DNA from: Pseudopedobacter saltans DSM 12145 | GTDB lineage: Bacteria; Bacteroidota; Bacteroidia; Sphingobacteriales; Sphingobacteriaceae | Length of the DNA stretch: 64,000 nt | NCBI RefSeq assembly: GCF_000190735.1 | Contig: NC_015177.1 | Span: 2,170,001 to 2,234,000, forward strand | Direction of reading: 5' to 3' | Part shown: positions 29,177 to 37,573 of the stretch, one piece after another | Position numbering within the stretch: the stretch's first letter is position 1 | Layout of the letters: each line of letters begins with the position of its first letter | Notes under the pieces: model-generated | Told to the model about the DNA's origin: nothing | The model's input: only the letters and a program-made list of their open reading frames with translations | Databases searched by the model: none | Translations under genes and position numbers: made by a program

Positions 29177-29384
29177 GGTATTAAATAAGTCGTTTTCTAA
29201 TATCACCATCTAAGGCTTTGCACAATATAAGATTTTCCCCGTTTTTCCGAGTCGCTTTATTGTTCAATATTATGTAATATTTTTTAGCGAACGAAAATCT
29301 AAGCTATAAAAAATAGCTGAGTTTTTTTGAAACACCCTAATGTTCTATATAACAGCGATTTTGAAATTTAGTTGTAAAAAAACA

Positions 29385-29413
29385 AAAAGCAGCCCTAAAA
29401 AAGAGCTGCTTTT
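29385..29413 (-). terminator. Terminator after trigger factor
   Basis: A 9-bp stem AAAAGCAGC (29385-29393 with 29405-29413) is followed on the minus strand by TTTTTGTTTTTTT. It lies 21 bases past the tig stop and separates tig from clpP. Confidence 0.85.
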
Positions 29414-29433
29414 AATATCGATGAAAGATTCGC

Positions 29434-30777
29434 TTATTTTTCTAAATCCTGAAATTTAGTATAATCGATTTCTTTTTTGTCCAATGTGATCACATTTTTA
29501 AGGTAATCAAACACCTTTTGTGCTCTTACTTCATCAAAAATACGGTTTGCATTTTCTTTCTCCTGCAAGAACTGAACAGCGTACTGGTTTAATTGTTCTT
29601 CTGTTAAAGCTTGTGGGCTGTACATTCTGAACTGAGCATCCAAACGTTGTTTTGCAGTTTCTAAAACTTCTTCGTATTTGATTTCAAGGTTATTGTCTTT
29701 AACGATTTTGTTTTCTACTAAAGTCCATTTTAGGTTTTTAGCAAAATCCTCATAACCTTTATCCAATTCTTCATCAGAAAGCTCTTTGTTAACTACTTTC
29801 AACCATCTTTTCAGGAATTCGTCCGGAAGAGCGATTTTAGCTGTTTTCTCAGAACCGTATTGGTAAAGATCAGCAGCTAATTTACGGTCGGCATCCTGAG
29901 CAACCATTGCACCTACTTCTTCTGCAATTTTAGCTTTGAATTCTTCTTCTGTTTTCACAGCGTCAGCACCGAAAAGCTTATCGTAAAACTCCTGGTTTAA
30001 ATCTGCTTCTTCTAACCTGTTTACGTTTTTAACTGTTAATTTGAATTTACCTTTAGGAGACTCTGTTCCTTCTTCTAATTTCAAAATTCTTCTCAATTGC
30101 TCATCATCATTGATCGCTTTTACCAAATCAAAAGACTCAACAACATCATCTTTTTTAAGGCCGATCAATTTCTTTTGTGCTTTATCTTCTACGATTTCCA
30201 GTCTTAAAGAAGTAGTTGTTTTCACCCCACCTTCTTTTTCAGAACCATCATCGTTCAGCTCTACTAAATCTCCAAAAATAACATCTCCTGCTTCTACAAC
30301 TTCAGGATTAGTCATTTTTCCATAGCTTCTTCTGATATTTTTGATTCTTGAATTTAAAGTTTCATCATCAACTTTAATATCGTAAGAAACCAATTTATCT
30401 TTAGAATTGAATTCAATATTTATCTCAGGAGCAAGACCCAATTCGTAATTAAATACAAATTCATCATTGAAATCCCATTTAAAAGCAGTATCATCTTCTT
30501 TCGGGAGCGGCTGTCCAAGGATTTGCAGATTATTTTCCTGGATATAATTATTTACAGACTCGGAAAGTAAGTTATTAATTTCATCTACAAGAATACTTTT
30601 TCCATACATTTTTTTGATATGTGCAGGAGGAACCATTCCAGGACGGAATCCTGGTAATTTCGCTTTCTTTGCCTGGTCTTTAATTGCTTTCTCTACTTTC
30701 GCCTGATAATCTTCAGGAGAAATTTTTACTGTTACAATCGCGTTAAGATCACCGATTTTTTCCTGTGTAATATTCAT
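29434..30777 (-). CDS. tig: Trigger factor
   Basis: 447 residues. The N-terminal ribosome-binding domain (about 1-115) has the signature GFRPGMVPPAHIKKMYG near 43-59, where E. coli has the GFRxGK loop. The central PPIase-like region is divergent (about 150-235) and the C-terminal domain helical, as is normal for Bacteroidetes. Ribosome-associated chaperone. It lies upstream of clpP-clpX, the conserved tig-clpP-clpX order. Confidence 0.96.
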   Translation of the reverse strand: MNITQEKIGDLNAIVTVKISPEDYQAKVEKAIKDQAKKAKLPGFRPGMVPPAHIKKMYGKSILVDEINNLLSESVNNYIQENNLQILGQPLPKEDDTAFKWDFNDEFVFNYELGLAPEINIEFNSKDKLVSYDIKVDDETLNSRIKNIRRSYGKMTNPEVVEAGDVIFGDLVELNDDGSEKEGGVKTTTSLRLEIVEDKAQKKLIGLKKDDVVESFDLVKAINDDEQLRRILKLEEGTESPKGKFKLTVKNVNRLEEADLNQEFYDKLFGADAVKTEEEFKAKIAEEVGAMVAQDADRKLAADLYQYGSEKTAKIALPDEFLKRWLKVVNKELSDEELDKGYEDFAKNLKWTLVENKIVKDNNLEIKYEEVLETAKQRLDAQFRMYSPQALTEEQLNQYAVQFLQEKENANRIFDEVRAQKVFDYLKNVITLDKKEIDYTKFQDLEK

Positions 30778-30822
30778 TTGTGATGATTTTATTATCTCTA
30801 AATAAATGTCTTTAAAAAAATA

Positions 30823-30852
30823 AAACCCGCCACCCTATTGGGTGGCGGGTTT
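30823..30852 (-). terminator. Terminator after tRNA-Leu
   Basis: A perfect 13-bp stem (AAACCCGCCACCC, 30823-30835 with 30840-30852) with a 4-base loop, followed on the minus strand by TTTTATTTTTTT. It lies 8 bases downstream of the tRNA and upstream of tig. Confidence 0.93.
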
Positions 30853-30860
30853 ACCTCTGG

Positions 30861-30942
30861 TGCGGAAGAAGGGACTCGAACCCCCACGCCTCGCGGCGCC
30901 AGATCCTAAGTCTGGTGCGGCTACCAATTACGCCACTTCCGC
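30861..30942 (-). tRNA. tRNA-Leu (anticodon UAG)
   Basis: 82 bases. The 7-bp acceptor stem GCGGAAG/CTTCCGC is closed, with discriminator A. The anticodon loop CTTAGGA gives anticodon TAG between CCAGA/TCTGG stems. A long variable arm and the GGTTCGAGTCC T-loop fit a class II tRNA-Leu. CCA is not encoded. Confidence 0.95.
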
Positions 30943-31087
30943 GTTTTCCTCTAAACCAGTATTACTACCGATTTGGGATTGCAAAGATAAAAGGAGTTCT
31001 TATATTTTTCAAACATTTTTTACTTTTTTTAGCCAAAAACTTTATCAAAATCAAAAACTCACTAGCTATCAGCAAATTAATTTTAAA

Positions 31088-31495
31088 CTATTTTTCAGAA
31101 AGTTCTAAAATACGGTCGAATTCGTGCTTCTTCAAAGGCATTACAGACAAACGCCCCTGTCTTACCAATGCAATATCCTGTAAATATTCGTCTTTCTTAA
31201 TCTGCTCTAAACTAACTGGGTTTTTCAAAGTCTCTACCGGAGAAATATCTACTACTACCCAATTGCTATCGTCTGTTGTTGGATCCTGGTAAAACTCTTT
31301 AACCACTTTAGCCACTCCTACCACACACTTCCCTTCGTTACTATGATAAAACATCACTAAATCCTCTTCTTTCATAGCTTTCAGATTATTTCTGGCCTGA
31401 TAATTACGCACACCATCCCAAAAAGTGCGTCCATCTTTATTAAATTGTTCCCAGCTATATTTAAAAGGTTCTGACTTTACTAACCAATAATTCAT
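31088..31495 (-). CDS. EVE domain-containing protein
   Basis: 135 residues, filled by an EVE (DUF55) domain: MNYWLVKSEPFKYSWEQF, WDGVRNYQARNNL, DLVMFYHSNEGKCVVGVAKV and the C-terminal MPLKKHEFDRIL. EVE domains are PUA-like folds that bind modified bases in nucleic acids. The role in this host is unknown. It reads on its own on the minus strand upstream of the tRNA-Leu. Confidence 0.93.
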   Translation of the reverse strand: MNYWLVKSEPFKYSWEQFNKDGRTFWDGVRNYQARNNLKAMKEEDLVMFYHSNEGKCVVGVAKVVKEFYQDPTTDDSNWVVVDISPVETLKNPVSLEQIKKDEYLQDIALVRQGRLSVMPLKKHEFDRILELSEK

Positions 31496-31878
31496 ATTTA
31501 TCCTTGTTTATGATTTGTTGAAGAGTTCCCCCCTTCAACTCGCTTTATATTTCCCAAATTCAAAACTATGTAAATCAAAAACAATAAGAAAATACTTAAA
31601 GAAAAATACCAAAGATGTAAAGAAGTTGCATATAGAGGAATCTTAAACGAATCCCTAGGGTTTGCTATACAAATTTGTTTATTTAACAATTTATCTAATT
31701 TGTTTCGCTATCCATTTTTCTGAAATTGATTTACTGTTAAATTAAAATGGTTTTTATATATTTATAAAAACATAAAGCGAAATTCGTATATAGAGATGGA
31801 TTGGCGAAACTATTCATCTTTTTGTTTCGCTAATCGTGATGTTACCTGCAATCTTAACTCAAACCGTATAAATCAGAG
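31496..31878. other. Intergenic stretch between EVE gene and Crp gene
   Basis: No convincing gene. A 63-codon minus-strand frame (31498-31689) opens only with TTG, encodes one hydrophobic stretch and is left uncalled. The divergent promoters of the EVE and Crp genes must lie here; I see no clear consensus. Confidence 0.5.
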
Positions 31879-32454
31879 ATGTCCGAAATTTTCAAAAAAC
31901 ATATAACTAAATTCGCAAAGGTTTCTGACGATGAATTTGAAGAAATTAAAAAATTCTTTGACACGAAAGAGGTCGCCAAAAAAGAAAATCTATTAGAGGA
32001 GGGACAAATTTGCAGGCATCATTATTTTGTTTTGAGCGGTTTGTTACGAAAGTTTTACATCAACGAAAAAGGCACTGAACAAACCACTGAATTTGCCGTT
32101 GAAACTTGGTGGCTTACAGATAACTTTGCCTACGAAAACGAAGTTCCTACGGAATTTTATATTCAGGCTGTAGAAAAATCTACGATATTGTATATTACTA
32201 CAGATAAACAGGAAAAATTATTAAGAGAATTTCCTGTGATGGAACGCTATTTCCGTTTTGTTTACCAACGGGCTTATGCAGCGGCTCAAAAGCGCATTAA
32301 ATTTCTTTTTTCGTTTTCAAAAGAAGAGTTTTATTTTCAAGCCGTTAGAAATCACCCCGAATTTGTGCAACGTGTTCCCCAATATTTAATCGCTTCTTAT
32401 CTAGGTTTCACTCCCGAGTATTTAAGCGAAATCCGAAAGAGGCTTCTTTCTTAA
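31879..32454 (+). CDS. Crp/Fnr-family transcriptional regulator
   Basis: 191 residues. A cyclic-nucleotide-binding-like beta barrel (about 15-120, with LLEEGQICRHHYFVLSGLLRKFY) is followed by a helix and a short helix-turn-helix (about 165-190, VPQYLIASYLGFTPEYLSEIRK). No FNR cysteine cluster is present and the cAMP-binding Arg is not evident, so the effector is unknown. Bacteroidetes have many such proteins next to the gene they control; the target here is probably the AhpD-like gene 68 bases downstream. Confidence 0.88.
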   Translation: MSEIFKKHITKFAKVSDDEFEEIKKFFDTKEVAKKENLLEEGQICRHHYFVLSGLLRKFYINEKGTEQTTEFAVETWWLTDNFAYENEVPTEFYIQAVEKSTILYITTDKQEKLLREFPVMERYFRFVYQRAYAAAQKRIKFLFSFSKEEFYFQAVRNHPEFVQRVPQYLIASYLGFTPEYLSEIRKRLLS

Positions 32455-32522
32455 ACCAGTTTAAGTTTTTTTATTTCCTTATTCTGCAATTTTGCATTAA
32501 ACAATTTTAAAAAAATTATATA

Positions 32523-32975
32523 ATGCAAAAACGATTTAACTTTAAGGAAGTTGCACCAAGTGCACTAAAAGCGATGGTTGGCTTAGAAATGTATCTTTCA
32601 AAGGCTTCTATATCTAAAACATCTAAAGAACTTATAAAAATCCGTGCTTCACAAATTAATGGTTGTGCCTATTGTATCAACATTCACACTCAAGACGCAA
32701 TTAAAAGTGGAGAAACAAATCAGCGCATTTTTTTACTGAATGCTTGGAGAGAGGCTGAAGATATTTTTACGGAAGAAGAAAAAGTAGTGTTGGCGATAAC
32801 GGAAGAGATAACATTAATCCATCAAAATGGATTGTCAGATGACACCTATTCAACCGCATTACAGTTTTTTAGCGAAACTCAAATTGCAGATATTATAACT
32901 GCCATAATTACCATCAACCTCTGGAACAGGGTCGTACTAAGCACCCACTTACCAATAGGACAAAGTCTTGCATAG
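32523..32975 (+). CDS. AhpD-like carboxymuconolactone decarboxylase family protein
   Basis: 150 residues. The alkylhydroperoxidase-like motif NGCAYCINIHTQDA gives Cys48, Cys51 and His55, the redox CxxC-x3-H centre. The second half is helical, as in the family. Likely a small peroxidase-type or radical-scavenging protein. It follows a Crp/Fnr regulator on the same strand and ends in a strong terminator. Confidence 0.9.
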   Translation: MQKRFNFKEVAPSALKAMVGLEMYLSKASISKTSKELIKIRASQINGCAYCINIHTQDAIKSGETNQRIFLLNAWREAEDIFTEEEKVVLAITEEITLIHQNGLSDDTYSTALQFFSETQIADIITAIITINLWNRVVLSTHLPIGQSLA

Positions 32976-32984
32976 GACTATTAT

Positions 32985-33014
32985 AAAAAAGCAGGTTTAA
33001 CAACCTGCTTTTTT
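32985..33014 (+). terminator. Terminator after the AhpD-like gene
   Basis: A 13-bp stem (AAAAAAGCAGGTT, 32985-32997 with 33002-33014) with a 4-base loop ending in six T. Confidence 0.92.
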
Positions 33015-33488
33015 ACACAAAAGGATATTTTTGTAATTTAGCTTGTGCCTAACAATGGTATGCGAAATATTCGATGAGTAATTGAAGGTTACTCAAATGA
33101 GTGTTATTAGACGTGAACAATAAAAGACTGCAGGTAACAAGGTATTATCAAAAGTCTTATTATAAACCCTTAATTTACAAGGCTTTTACCTACTTTACAC
33201 AACACATAGTACAACATAAGTACAACTTATCGAAATAAATACTAAACACATACAAAAGCAAGGATTTTTACACATAAAATCTCTGCTTTTTTGTTGAAAT
33301 ACATTCTTGTTTCTTCTCCTATTCTACTCTACAGATTGCAGTTCTGACCTTTCAATTTATGCGTTTTCGGTGCGATAGCACTCTATTACACTGCATTACA
33401 ACATCTTACATATTGTCCATTTCGCAAGGCTATAGGAACTTTGTAAAAGCTATAGCAATCAAATATTTAACTCTTAAATTTTAAAGAA
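33015..33488. other. Gene-free stretch, likely left edge of the integrated island
   Basis: No gene. It contains AGTACAAC twice as direct repeats (33205-33225), and the same word recurs near the integrase end at about 57,483, which could be recombinase arm sites. Island-type genes begin at 33489. The exact junction is not identified. Confidence 0.35.
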
Positions 33489-34292
33489 ATGGCAAGACAA
33501 AAAGGACTTATGAAGTATGTCGGAACAATTGGCGATGTACGACACTTCAAAATAAAAGGTCAACAAGGATTTTTCGCCGGAATGGTTGGTGGACCAACCG
33601 CTGAACAAGTAAATAACGCTCCCGAATTTGAACGTACGCGTGAAAACATGAACGAGTTTGGAGGTTGTGCAAGAGCTGGCAAATCGGTTCGTACTGCATT
33701 ATCAGCTTTAATGTCTAAAATGGCAGATAGTCAAGTTACAGGTCGATTAACATCTATTATGAAGAAAATCAATTTGGAAGATGGAACAGAAGCCAGAGGT
33801 TATCGAAAAGTCGAGATCTCAACACAAAGAAATTATTTGTTAGGTTTTGAGTTTGATAAAAAGCTATCACTAAATGGTGTCTTCAATGCTCCCTATGATG
33901 TAGAACATACCGTAGGACGTGAAAGTGCTGACTTTATCATTGCTCCTTTTAATCCAGCTGATTTAATTGCAGCTCCTTCAGGTACAACACATTTCCGATT
34001 AATTAACGCTTTGGCGGTGGTTTCTGATTTTGTGTATAACGCAACAACAGGAACGTATGAACCTGACGATATTCTTAATAATGAATTAAGTATCGTTGAG
34101 TATTCAGATTATATTCCATTGAATACAGCTTATGCAGGTTCTACGTTGACGGCTACGCTTCCAGGTACTCCAACTTTAGGAACTAATGTCACAGTATTGC
34201 AGTGTATCGGGATTGAATTTTTCCAAGAGGTCAACGGTAATTATTACGCTTTCAACTCTGGAAACTGTTTGCGAATTGAAGATGCATTTTAA
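33489..34292 (+). CDS. Conserved hypothetical protein beginning MARQKG
   Basis: 267 residues. I recognise the style of the N-terminus (basic MARQKGLMKYVGTIGDVRHF, then an FERTRENMNEFGGCARAGK block) as recurrent in Bacteroidetes, always of unknown function. No signal peptide or membrane segment is visible. The second half is beta-rich with a Thr/Gly/Pro-rich stretch near 220, of the kind found in structural or surface modules. It has its own terminator, then a DUF5675 gene and two small membrane-protein genes on the same strand. A phage-derived or secretion-linked module is possible. Confidence 0.75.
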   Translation: MARQKGLMKYVGTIGDVRHFKIKGQQGFFAGMVGGPTAEQVNNAPEFERTRENMNEFGGCARAGKSVRTALSALMSKMADSQVTGRLTSIMKKINLEDGTEARGYRKVEISTQRNYLLGFEFDKKLSLNGVFNAPYDVEHTVGRESADFIIAPFNPADLIAAPSGTTHFRLINALAVVSDFVYNATTGTYEPDDILNNELSIVEYSDYIPLNTAYAGSTLTATLPGTPTLGTNVTVLQCIGIEFFQEVNGNYYAFNSGNCLRIEDAF

Positions 34293-34306
34293 GCTCCACA
34301 TAATTT

Positions 34307-34331
34307 AAGCCTTCTTCATCAAAGAAGGCTT
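34307..34331 (+). terminator. Terminator between the MARQKG gene and DUF5675
   Basis: A 10-bp stem (AAGCCTTCTT, 34307-34316 with 34322-34331), 5-base loop and five T. Confidence 0.85.
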
Positions 34332-34360
34332 TTTTGTTTAATCCCAAAATCATACTTCAG

Positions 34361-34813
34361 ATGAAAACAAAAATCATAAGAGTTGCCCAAGGCAAACAAA
34401 GTACATTAAGCCATCTATATATTGACGATATCTTTCAATGCTATCTGTTGGAGGATAAAATCAGAGCTGCTAAAATTCCTAAACAAACGGCTATACCTAT
34501 TGGAGATTATACTCTTCGATTAAATACGTGGGGCGGTATGAATGCCGAATACAGACAGAAATTTCCGAATGTTCACAAAGGAATGATTGAAATAAATGGA
34601 TTACCCAATTTCAGTTATGTGTATATCCATATCGGGAATACTTACCGACAAACCGCAGGTTGTCCCTTGTGTGGTTTTGGTTTTGAATTGGTAGATGGTG
34701 ATTTCCAAATTGTACGTAGTAAAGATGCTTATCAAATGATTTATCCAAAGCTTTTAGAAATTGCTCAAAGCAAAGAAAATCAAATCAGTATCGAGAACAA
34801 TTTCCAATTCTAA
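34361..34813 (+). CDS. DUF5675 family protein
   Basis: 150 residues from the ATG at 34361. A DUF5675 domain with TLSHLYIDDIFQCYLLEDK, AIPIGDYTLRL and the block YIHIGNTYRQTAGCPLCGFG near 95-115. The pattern H-x-G-N ... T-x-G-C resembles the His/Cys catalytic core of L,D-transpeptidases, which is my inference. Followed 12 bases later by a small membrane-protein gene. Function unknown; a cell-wall or lysis-type role would fit the holin-like neighbours. Confidence 0.82.
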   Translation: MKTKIIRVAQGKQSTLSHLYIDDIFQCYLLEDKIRAAKIPKQTAIPIGDYTLRLNTWGGMNAEYRQKFPNVHKGMIEINGLPNFSYVYIHIGNTYRQTAGCPLCGFGFELVDGDFQIVRSKDAYQMIYPKLLEIAQSKENQISIENNFQF

Positions 34814-34825
34814 AAAGTCAAGACA

Positions 34826-35089
34826 ATGGAATATGCAATCACATTAAACGTTGTTTTTGGCTCTGTAATTAGTTTATTGTTGACCGTTGTCGCTTACTTT
34901 ATGAAGCAGCTTCATTCCGATTTCAAGAAAATGGAAAAGGATTTAACCGAAGTCAAAACAATGGCTTTACTCATCAAAACAGAGTTTAAAAACAGTTATG
35001 ATCTACTCAATCAAAAGGTAGATTATTTGGAACATCGGGTCAATATTATTGAACAAAAAAATTTTAAACATTCAAGCAATGAAAAATGA
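34826..35089 (+). CDS. Small membrane protein with coiled-coil tail
   Basis: 87 residues. One N-terminal membrane segment (about 5-25, VVFGSVISLLLTVVAYF) followed by a charged heptad-like helix (about 28-78) ending VDYLEHRVNIIEQK. The shape resembles small holin-accessory or hemolysin-XhlA-like phage proteins, but no family is recognised. It overlaps the next gene by 11 bases. Confidence 0.7.
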   Translation: MEYAITLNVVFGSVISLLLTVVAYFMKQLHSDFKKMEKDLTEVKTMALLIKTEFKNSYDLLNQKVDYLEHRVNIIEQKNFKHSSNEK

Positions 35090-35330
35090 TAATTTAAACA
35101 TCGTCGAGCGTGTAAAAGCTCCAACACCGAAATGGTTCAAAATTGTGAGAACTATCGGTATCACCTTAACCGCTGTAGGCAGTGCAATTTTAGCTGCTCC
35201 GGTAGCTATTCCTGCTACCATCGTTACTGTGGCTGGTTACTTAACCCTAGGCGGAACCATTGCCACAGCTGTGGCTCAAACAGCTATTCAAGCTGAAGAA
35301 AGTGAGCAAAAGCAAGAAAACGAAAAGTAA
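35079..35330 (+). CDS. Small membrane protein, holin-like shape
   Basis: 83 residues from the ATG at 35079, which overlaps the end of the preceding gene. Two close hydrophobic segments (about 22-42 and 45-66) rich in Ala, Gly, Ile and Val are flanked by a basic N-terminus and an acidic Gln/Glu tail. Last gene of the four-gene module; a terminator follows at 35351. No family recognised. Confidence 0.7.
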   Translation: MKNDNLNIVERVKAPTPKWFKIVRTIGITLTAVGSAILAAPVAIPATIVTVAGYLTLGGTIATAVAQTAIQAEESEQKQENEK

Positions 35331-35350
35331 ATTTTATACGTTTCAAATGT

Positions 35351-35375
35351 AAATCCTGTCCTTTGGGCAGGATTT
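35351..35375 (+). terminator. Terminator of the DUF5675 module
   Basis: An 11-bp stem with one G-T pair (AAATCCTGTCC, 35351-35361 with 35365-35375) followed by TTT. Confidence 0.8.
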
Positions 35376-35486
35376 TTTGTTTTCTACATCACATTGCATC
35401 AATTTTATAACATAGTGCGTTTATATAGCCTTTATATGTTACTTAGATATGAAATATCGGTTAATCGGTGGGAATGGTTGAAGCAA

Positions 35487-35515
35487 AAGAAAGTAGCCTT
35501 TTGGGCTACTTTCTT
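35487..35515 (-). terminator. Terminator overlapping the stop of the DUF6943 gene
   Basis: A 12-bp stem (AAGAAAGTAGCC, 35487-35498 with 35504-35515) includes the TAG stop at 35506-35508. The minus strand continues TTTTGC. Confidence 0.75.
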
Positions 35516-35928
35516 AAATGTCTTGCAATATAGATACGTTTGAGTTCAGAAATGAGTAAAAGCTGTTCGTACATTTGGCGTTCTTTAACTTCTAAAGCTT
35601 TGACTTTTTGAACATCGGCTTTGAAAATCTTTTCTTTTCCTTTTAGATGTTGGATTTGTTCCGCTAAAAGGGTTTTAAATTCATTGATGCGGATAAATGG
35701 AATGACCGAACCAATTAAATACGGATGAAAAGCTTTTGCTTTCCATAATCCAAATAAAAGATTGCGGTACATATCCAATTCTTGTTGGTTTTTGCATTGA
35801 ATTAAGAAACAATTCGGGCACGGTTGCTCCAAAGGTTTACCGGAATTTAAACCTTTGCACAGGGCGTACAATTCAAAATTTGACTTTTGATTTTTTGGGT
35901 TGTACGTTGAAATTTTAACGGCTTTCAT
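35506..35928 (-). CDS. DUF6943-like hypothetical protein
   Basis: 140 residues from the ATG at 35928 (MKAVKISTYN); a GTG 18 codons upstream is less likely. Blocks KGLNSGKPLEQPCPNCFLI, LFGLWKAKAFHPYLIGSVIPFIRI and a helical C-terminus match, from memory, a family found in mobile islands of Flavobacteria and Sphingobacteria. Function unknown. Convergent with the DUF5675 module. Confidence 0.7.
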   Translation of the reverse strand: MKAVKISTYNPKNQKSNFELYALCKGLNSGKPLEQPCPNCFLIQCKNQQELDMYRNLLFGLWKAKAFHPYLIGSVIPFIRINEFKTLLAEQIQHLKGKEKIFKADVQKVKALEVKERQMYEQLLLISELKRIYIARHLRK

Positions 35929-35982
35929 ATCGCTACATTTTGAGGTTAGCTCCGTTTGTTTCTTTGTCGTGGTGGCTACCAC

Positions 35983-37024
35983 TGAATATTTTTACAAAGA
36001 AAAAAACAGAAAAAAAAGAAAGCCATTGAAAAGGTGGCGGGGCAAAAAAGCCAAAAGGAAACGGAATAAATCCCGAAGGGTGGTGAAATCATTTCGTGGA
36101 GTTTACGGAGCGAAACAATAATTTTGCCATTATGCCGTAGTCTTTTGGATTTTTTATTGTGCGTTGGCATTGTGCGGAGCCACCTACTTTTGCTTGTCTT
36201 TTTGTTCTTTTTTCTTTTGGAAAAATGCGGTTGACTTCCTTTTGAGCGTGGGCAATGGGGCAAATACGTCGCAGTAAAAAATAAAGCATACCAAAATGTG
36301 AAGCGTTGGAAAAAAGCAAGGGTATGCGGAACGCAATACGCTTGCTGTGCGGTGTTGCAATAAGGTGTGTAGGCAATGAAACGGAATGAATGGAGGTAAA
36401 TTTTGCTTTAGCCTACCGAAATGGAATGTAGTGCATTGCCGAAACACTTTATGCAACACATGGGTATCACAAAAAACGAATGCTTTATTTTTTTACTGCA
36501 CCGCTGAAATGGGTGGTGGGGCGTGAGGGAAAAAAGCGTTGGCAAGGCGTTGGCGGAAAAAATACGGCTTCCACTCCCCGAAAAATAGCTCCACTAGCCT
36601 ATTGCATTGGGCTATTTTTTCGGGGAGTGGCTATGGCATTGGCTATTTTACATAATGTTATTATAGGCTATTACAGCGCAGGGATAGTCGCCTATAAGCA
36701 TGGCGGTAATAGACTATAATGCCACGTTATGTAACTTAGCTTCCGACGATTTGCATACTGGCATAAACGAAACGGTGGTGGTGGTTGGAGTGAAGTGTCT
36801 TTTTGCTTTGTTTTTTGAGCCGATGGACAGCTCTTTGCCACCGCAGGAACGAGGATGGCAATGTGCTGAAAGTGCGTAGGCAAAAACAACGCAAAAAGTA
36901 TGACAGTTGCAAACGGCGGCAATGCCATAGAAGACAGACGAAGTGTTGGCTTTGTGTGGTTGCCGTCTGGCTAAAGCCGTATTTTTTCTGTGCGTGGGCT
37001 GTGCGTGGGCAAGAATAGTTTATC
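35983..37024. other. About 1 kb without a credible gene, G-rich on the plus strand
   Basis: All frames here are short and overlapping, with compositions (runs of Lys/Arg or Cys/Phe) unlike proteins. The stretch is visibly richer in G on the plus strand than its neighbours and full of short words such as GCGTTGG, GTGGGCAATG and GCGTGGGC. It contains a large hairpin at 36571-36630. It might encode a structured RNA or hold an origin or transfer site; nothing proves either. Confidence 0.4.
36571..36630. repeat. Long near-perfect hairpin
   Basis: The arm 36571-36589 (CCACTCCCCGAAAAATAGC) pairs with 36611-36630 over 19 bases with one extra T in the right arm; the loop is 21 bases. It lies in the gene-free G-rich stretch. 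There is no T run on either strand, so it is not an ordinary terminator. Confidence 0.8.
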
Positions 37025-37537
37025 TTACTTCCAAAGCTTTAATCTCTTTTCAATCTCTGCGACTAAGGGCTTATTATTCTGAAAAATAAAATTAGTTGCT
37101 ACGAGTTGTTCAAGTTTTATGGCAGCTTGTTTCTTTGAGAGAACATTTGCTTCTACAAGCTTATCAAATATCCAAATCATACCGTGATATTCAATGTCCT
37201 TATTTTTAGCACAATTACGCACTGTTTTGTCGCTACTTAAAACACAAGCATCTAATTTATTAGCAACGTGTAAAACGGATTTATCGGTTTCAGATAAAGA
37301 TTTAGGATAGGGTTCTGATTGGATTTGAAGAAAATCTTCTTCTTTGAGATTATGAACAATAAGCCTATCAACAGATTGATAGGCTTTTAAAATTTGTTGT
37401 TGTTCAGAATATAATTCAAAATAAACTGAAGTCGTTGTATGTATGTCTATTTCAAGTTGAAAAAATGCATTAACAAGATCCAAATCATAAAGATCTATAA
37501 AAATACATGCATCCGTAACAGCTATTTTTAATTTCAT
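37025..37537 (-). CDS. PIN-domain protein, probable toxin of an ImmA/PIN pair
   Basis: 170 residues from the ATG at 37537. PIN-like acidic residues are seen in KIAVTDACIFIDL (Asp9), SETDKSVLHVANKL and LSSDKTVRNCAK. PIN domains are RNases. The gene starts 36 bases after the stop of an HTH-ImmA/IrrE gene on the same strand, the arrangement of COG2856-type antitoxin with a PIN (DUF4411-like) toxin. Toxin activity is inferred from the pair. Confidence 0.75.
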   Translation of the reverse strand: MKLKIAVTDACIFIDLYDLDLVNAFFQLEIDIHTTTSVYFELYSEQQQILKAYQSVDRLIVHNLKEEDFLQIQSEPYPKSLSETDKSVLHVANKLDACVLSSDKTVRNCAKNKDIEYHGMIWIFDKLVEANVLSKKQAAIKLEQLVATNFIFQNNKPLVAEIEKRLKLWK

Positions 37538-37573
37538 TCTTCGGTGTGGTATTTGACATTTGGAGAACAATAA

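Noticed and set aside
30861-30942. tRNA-Leu as attachment site of the island
   Set aside because: No repeat of the tRNA 3' end was seen near the integrase end, and 2 kb of other genes lie between it and the island.
31498-31689. A 63-codon minus-strand frame with one hydrophobic stretch
   Set aside because: It opens only with TTG, has no recognisable family and no ribosome site, and its codon make-up is weak. It may be chance.
35976-37018. Several overlapping frames of 70-95 codons on both strands
   Set aside because: They overlap each other, have extreme composition (runs of Lys/Arg, or Cys and Phe) and no family resemblance. I treat the stretch as non-coding.
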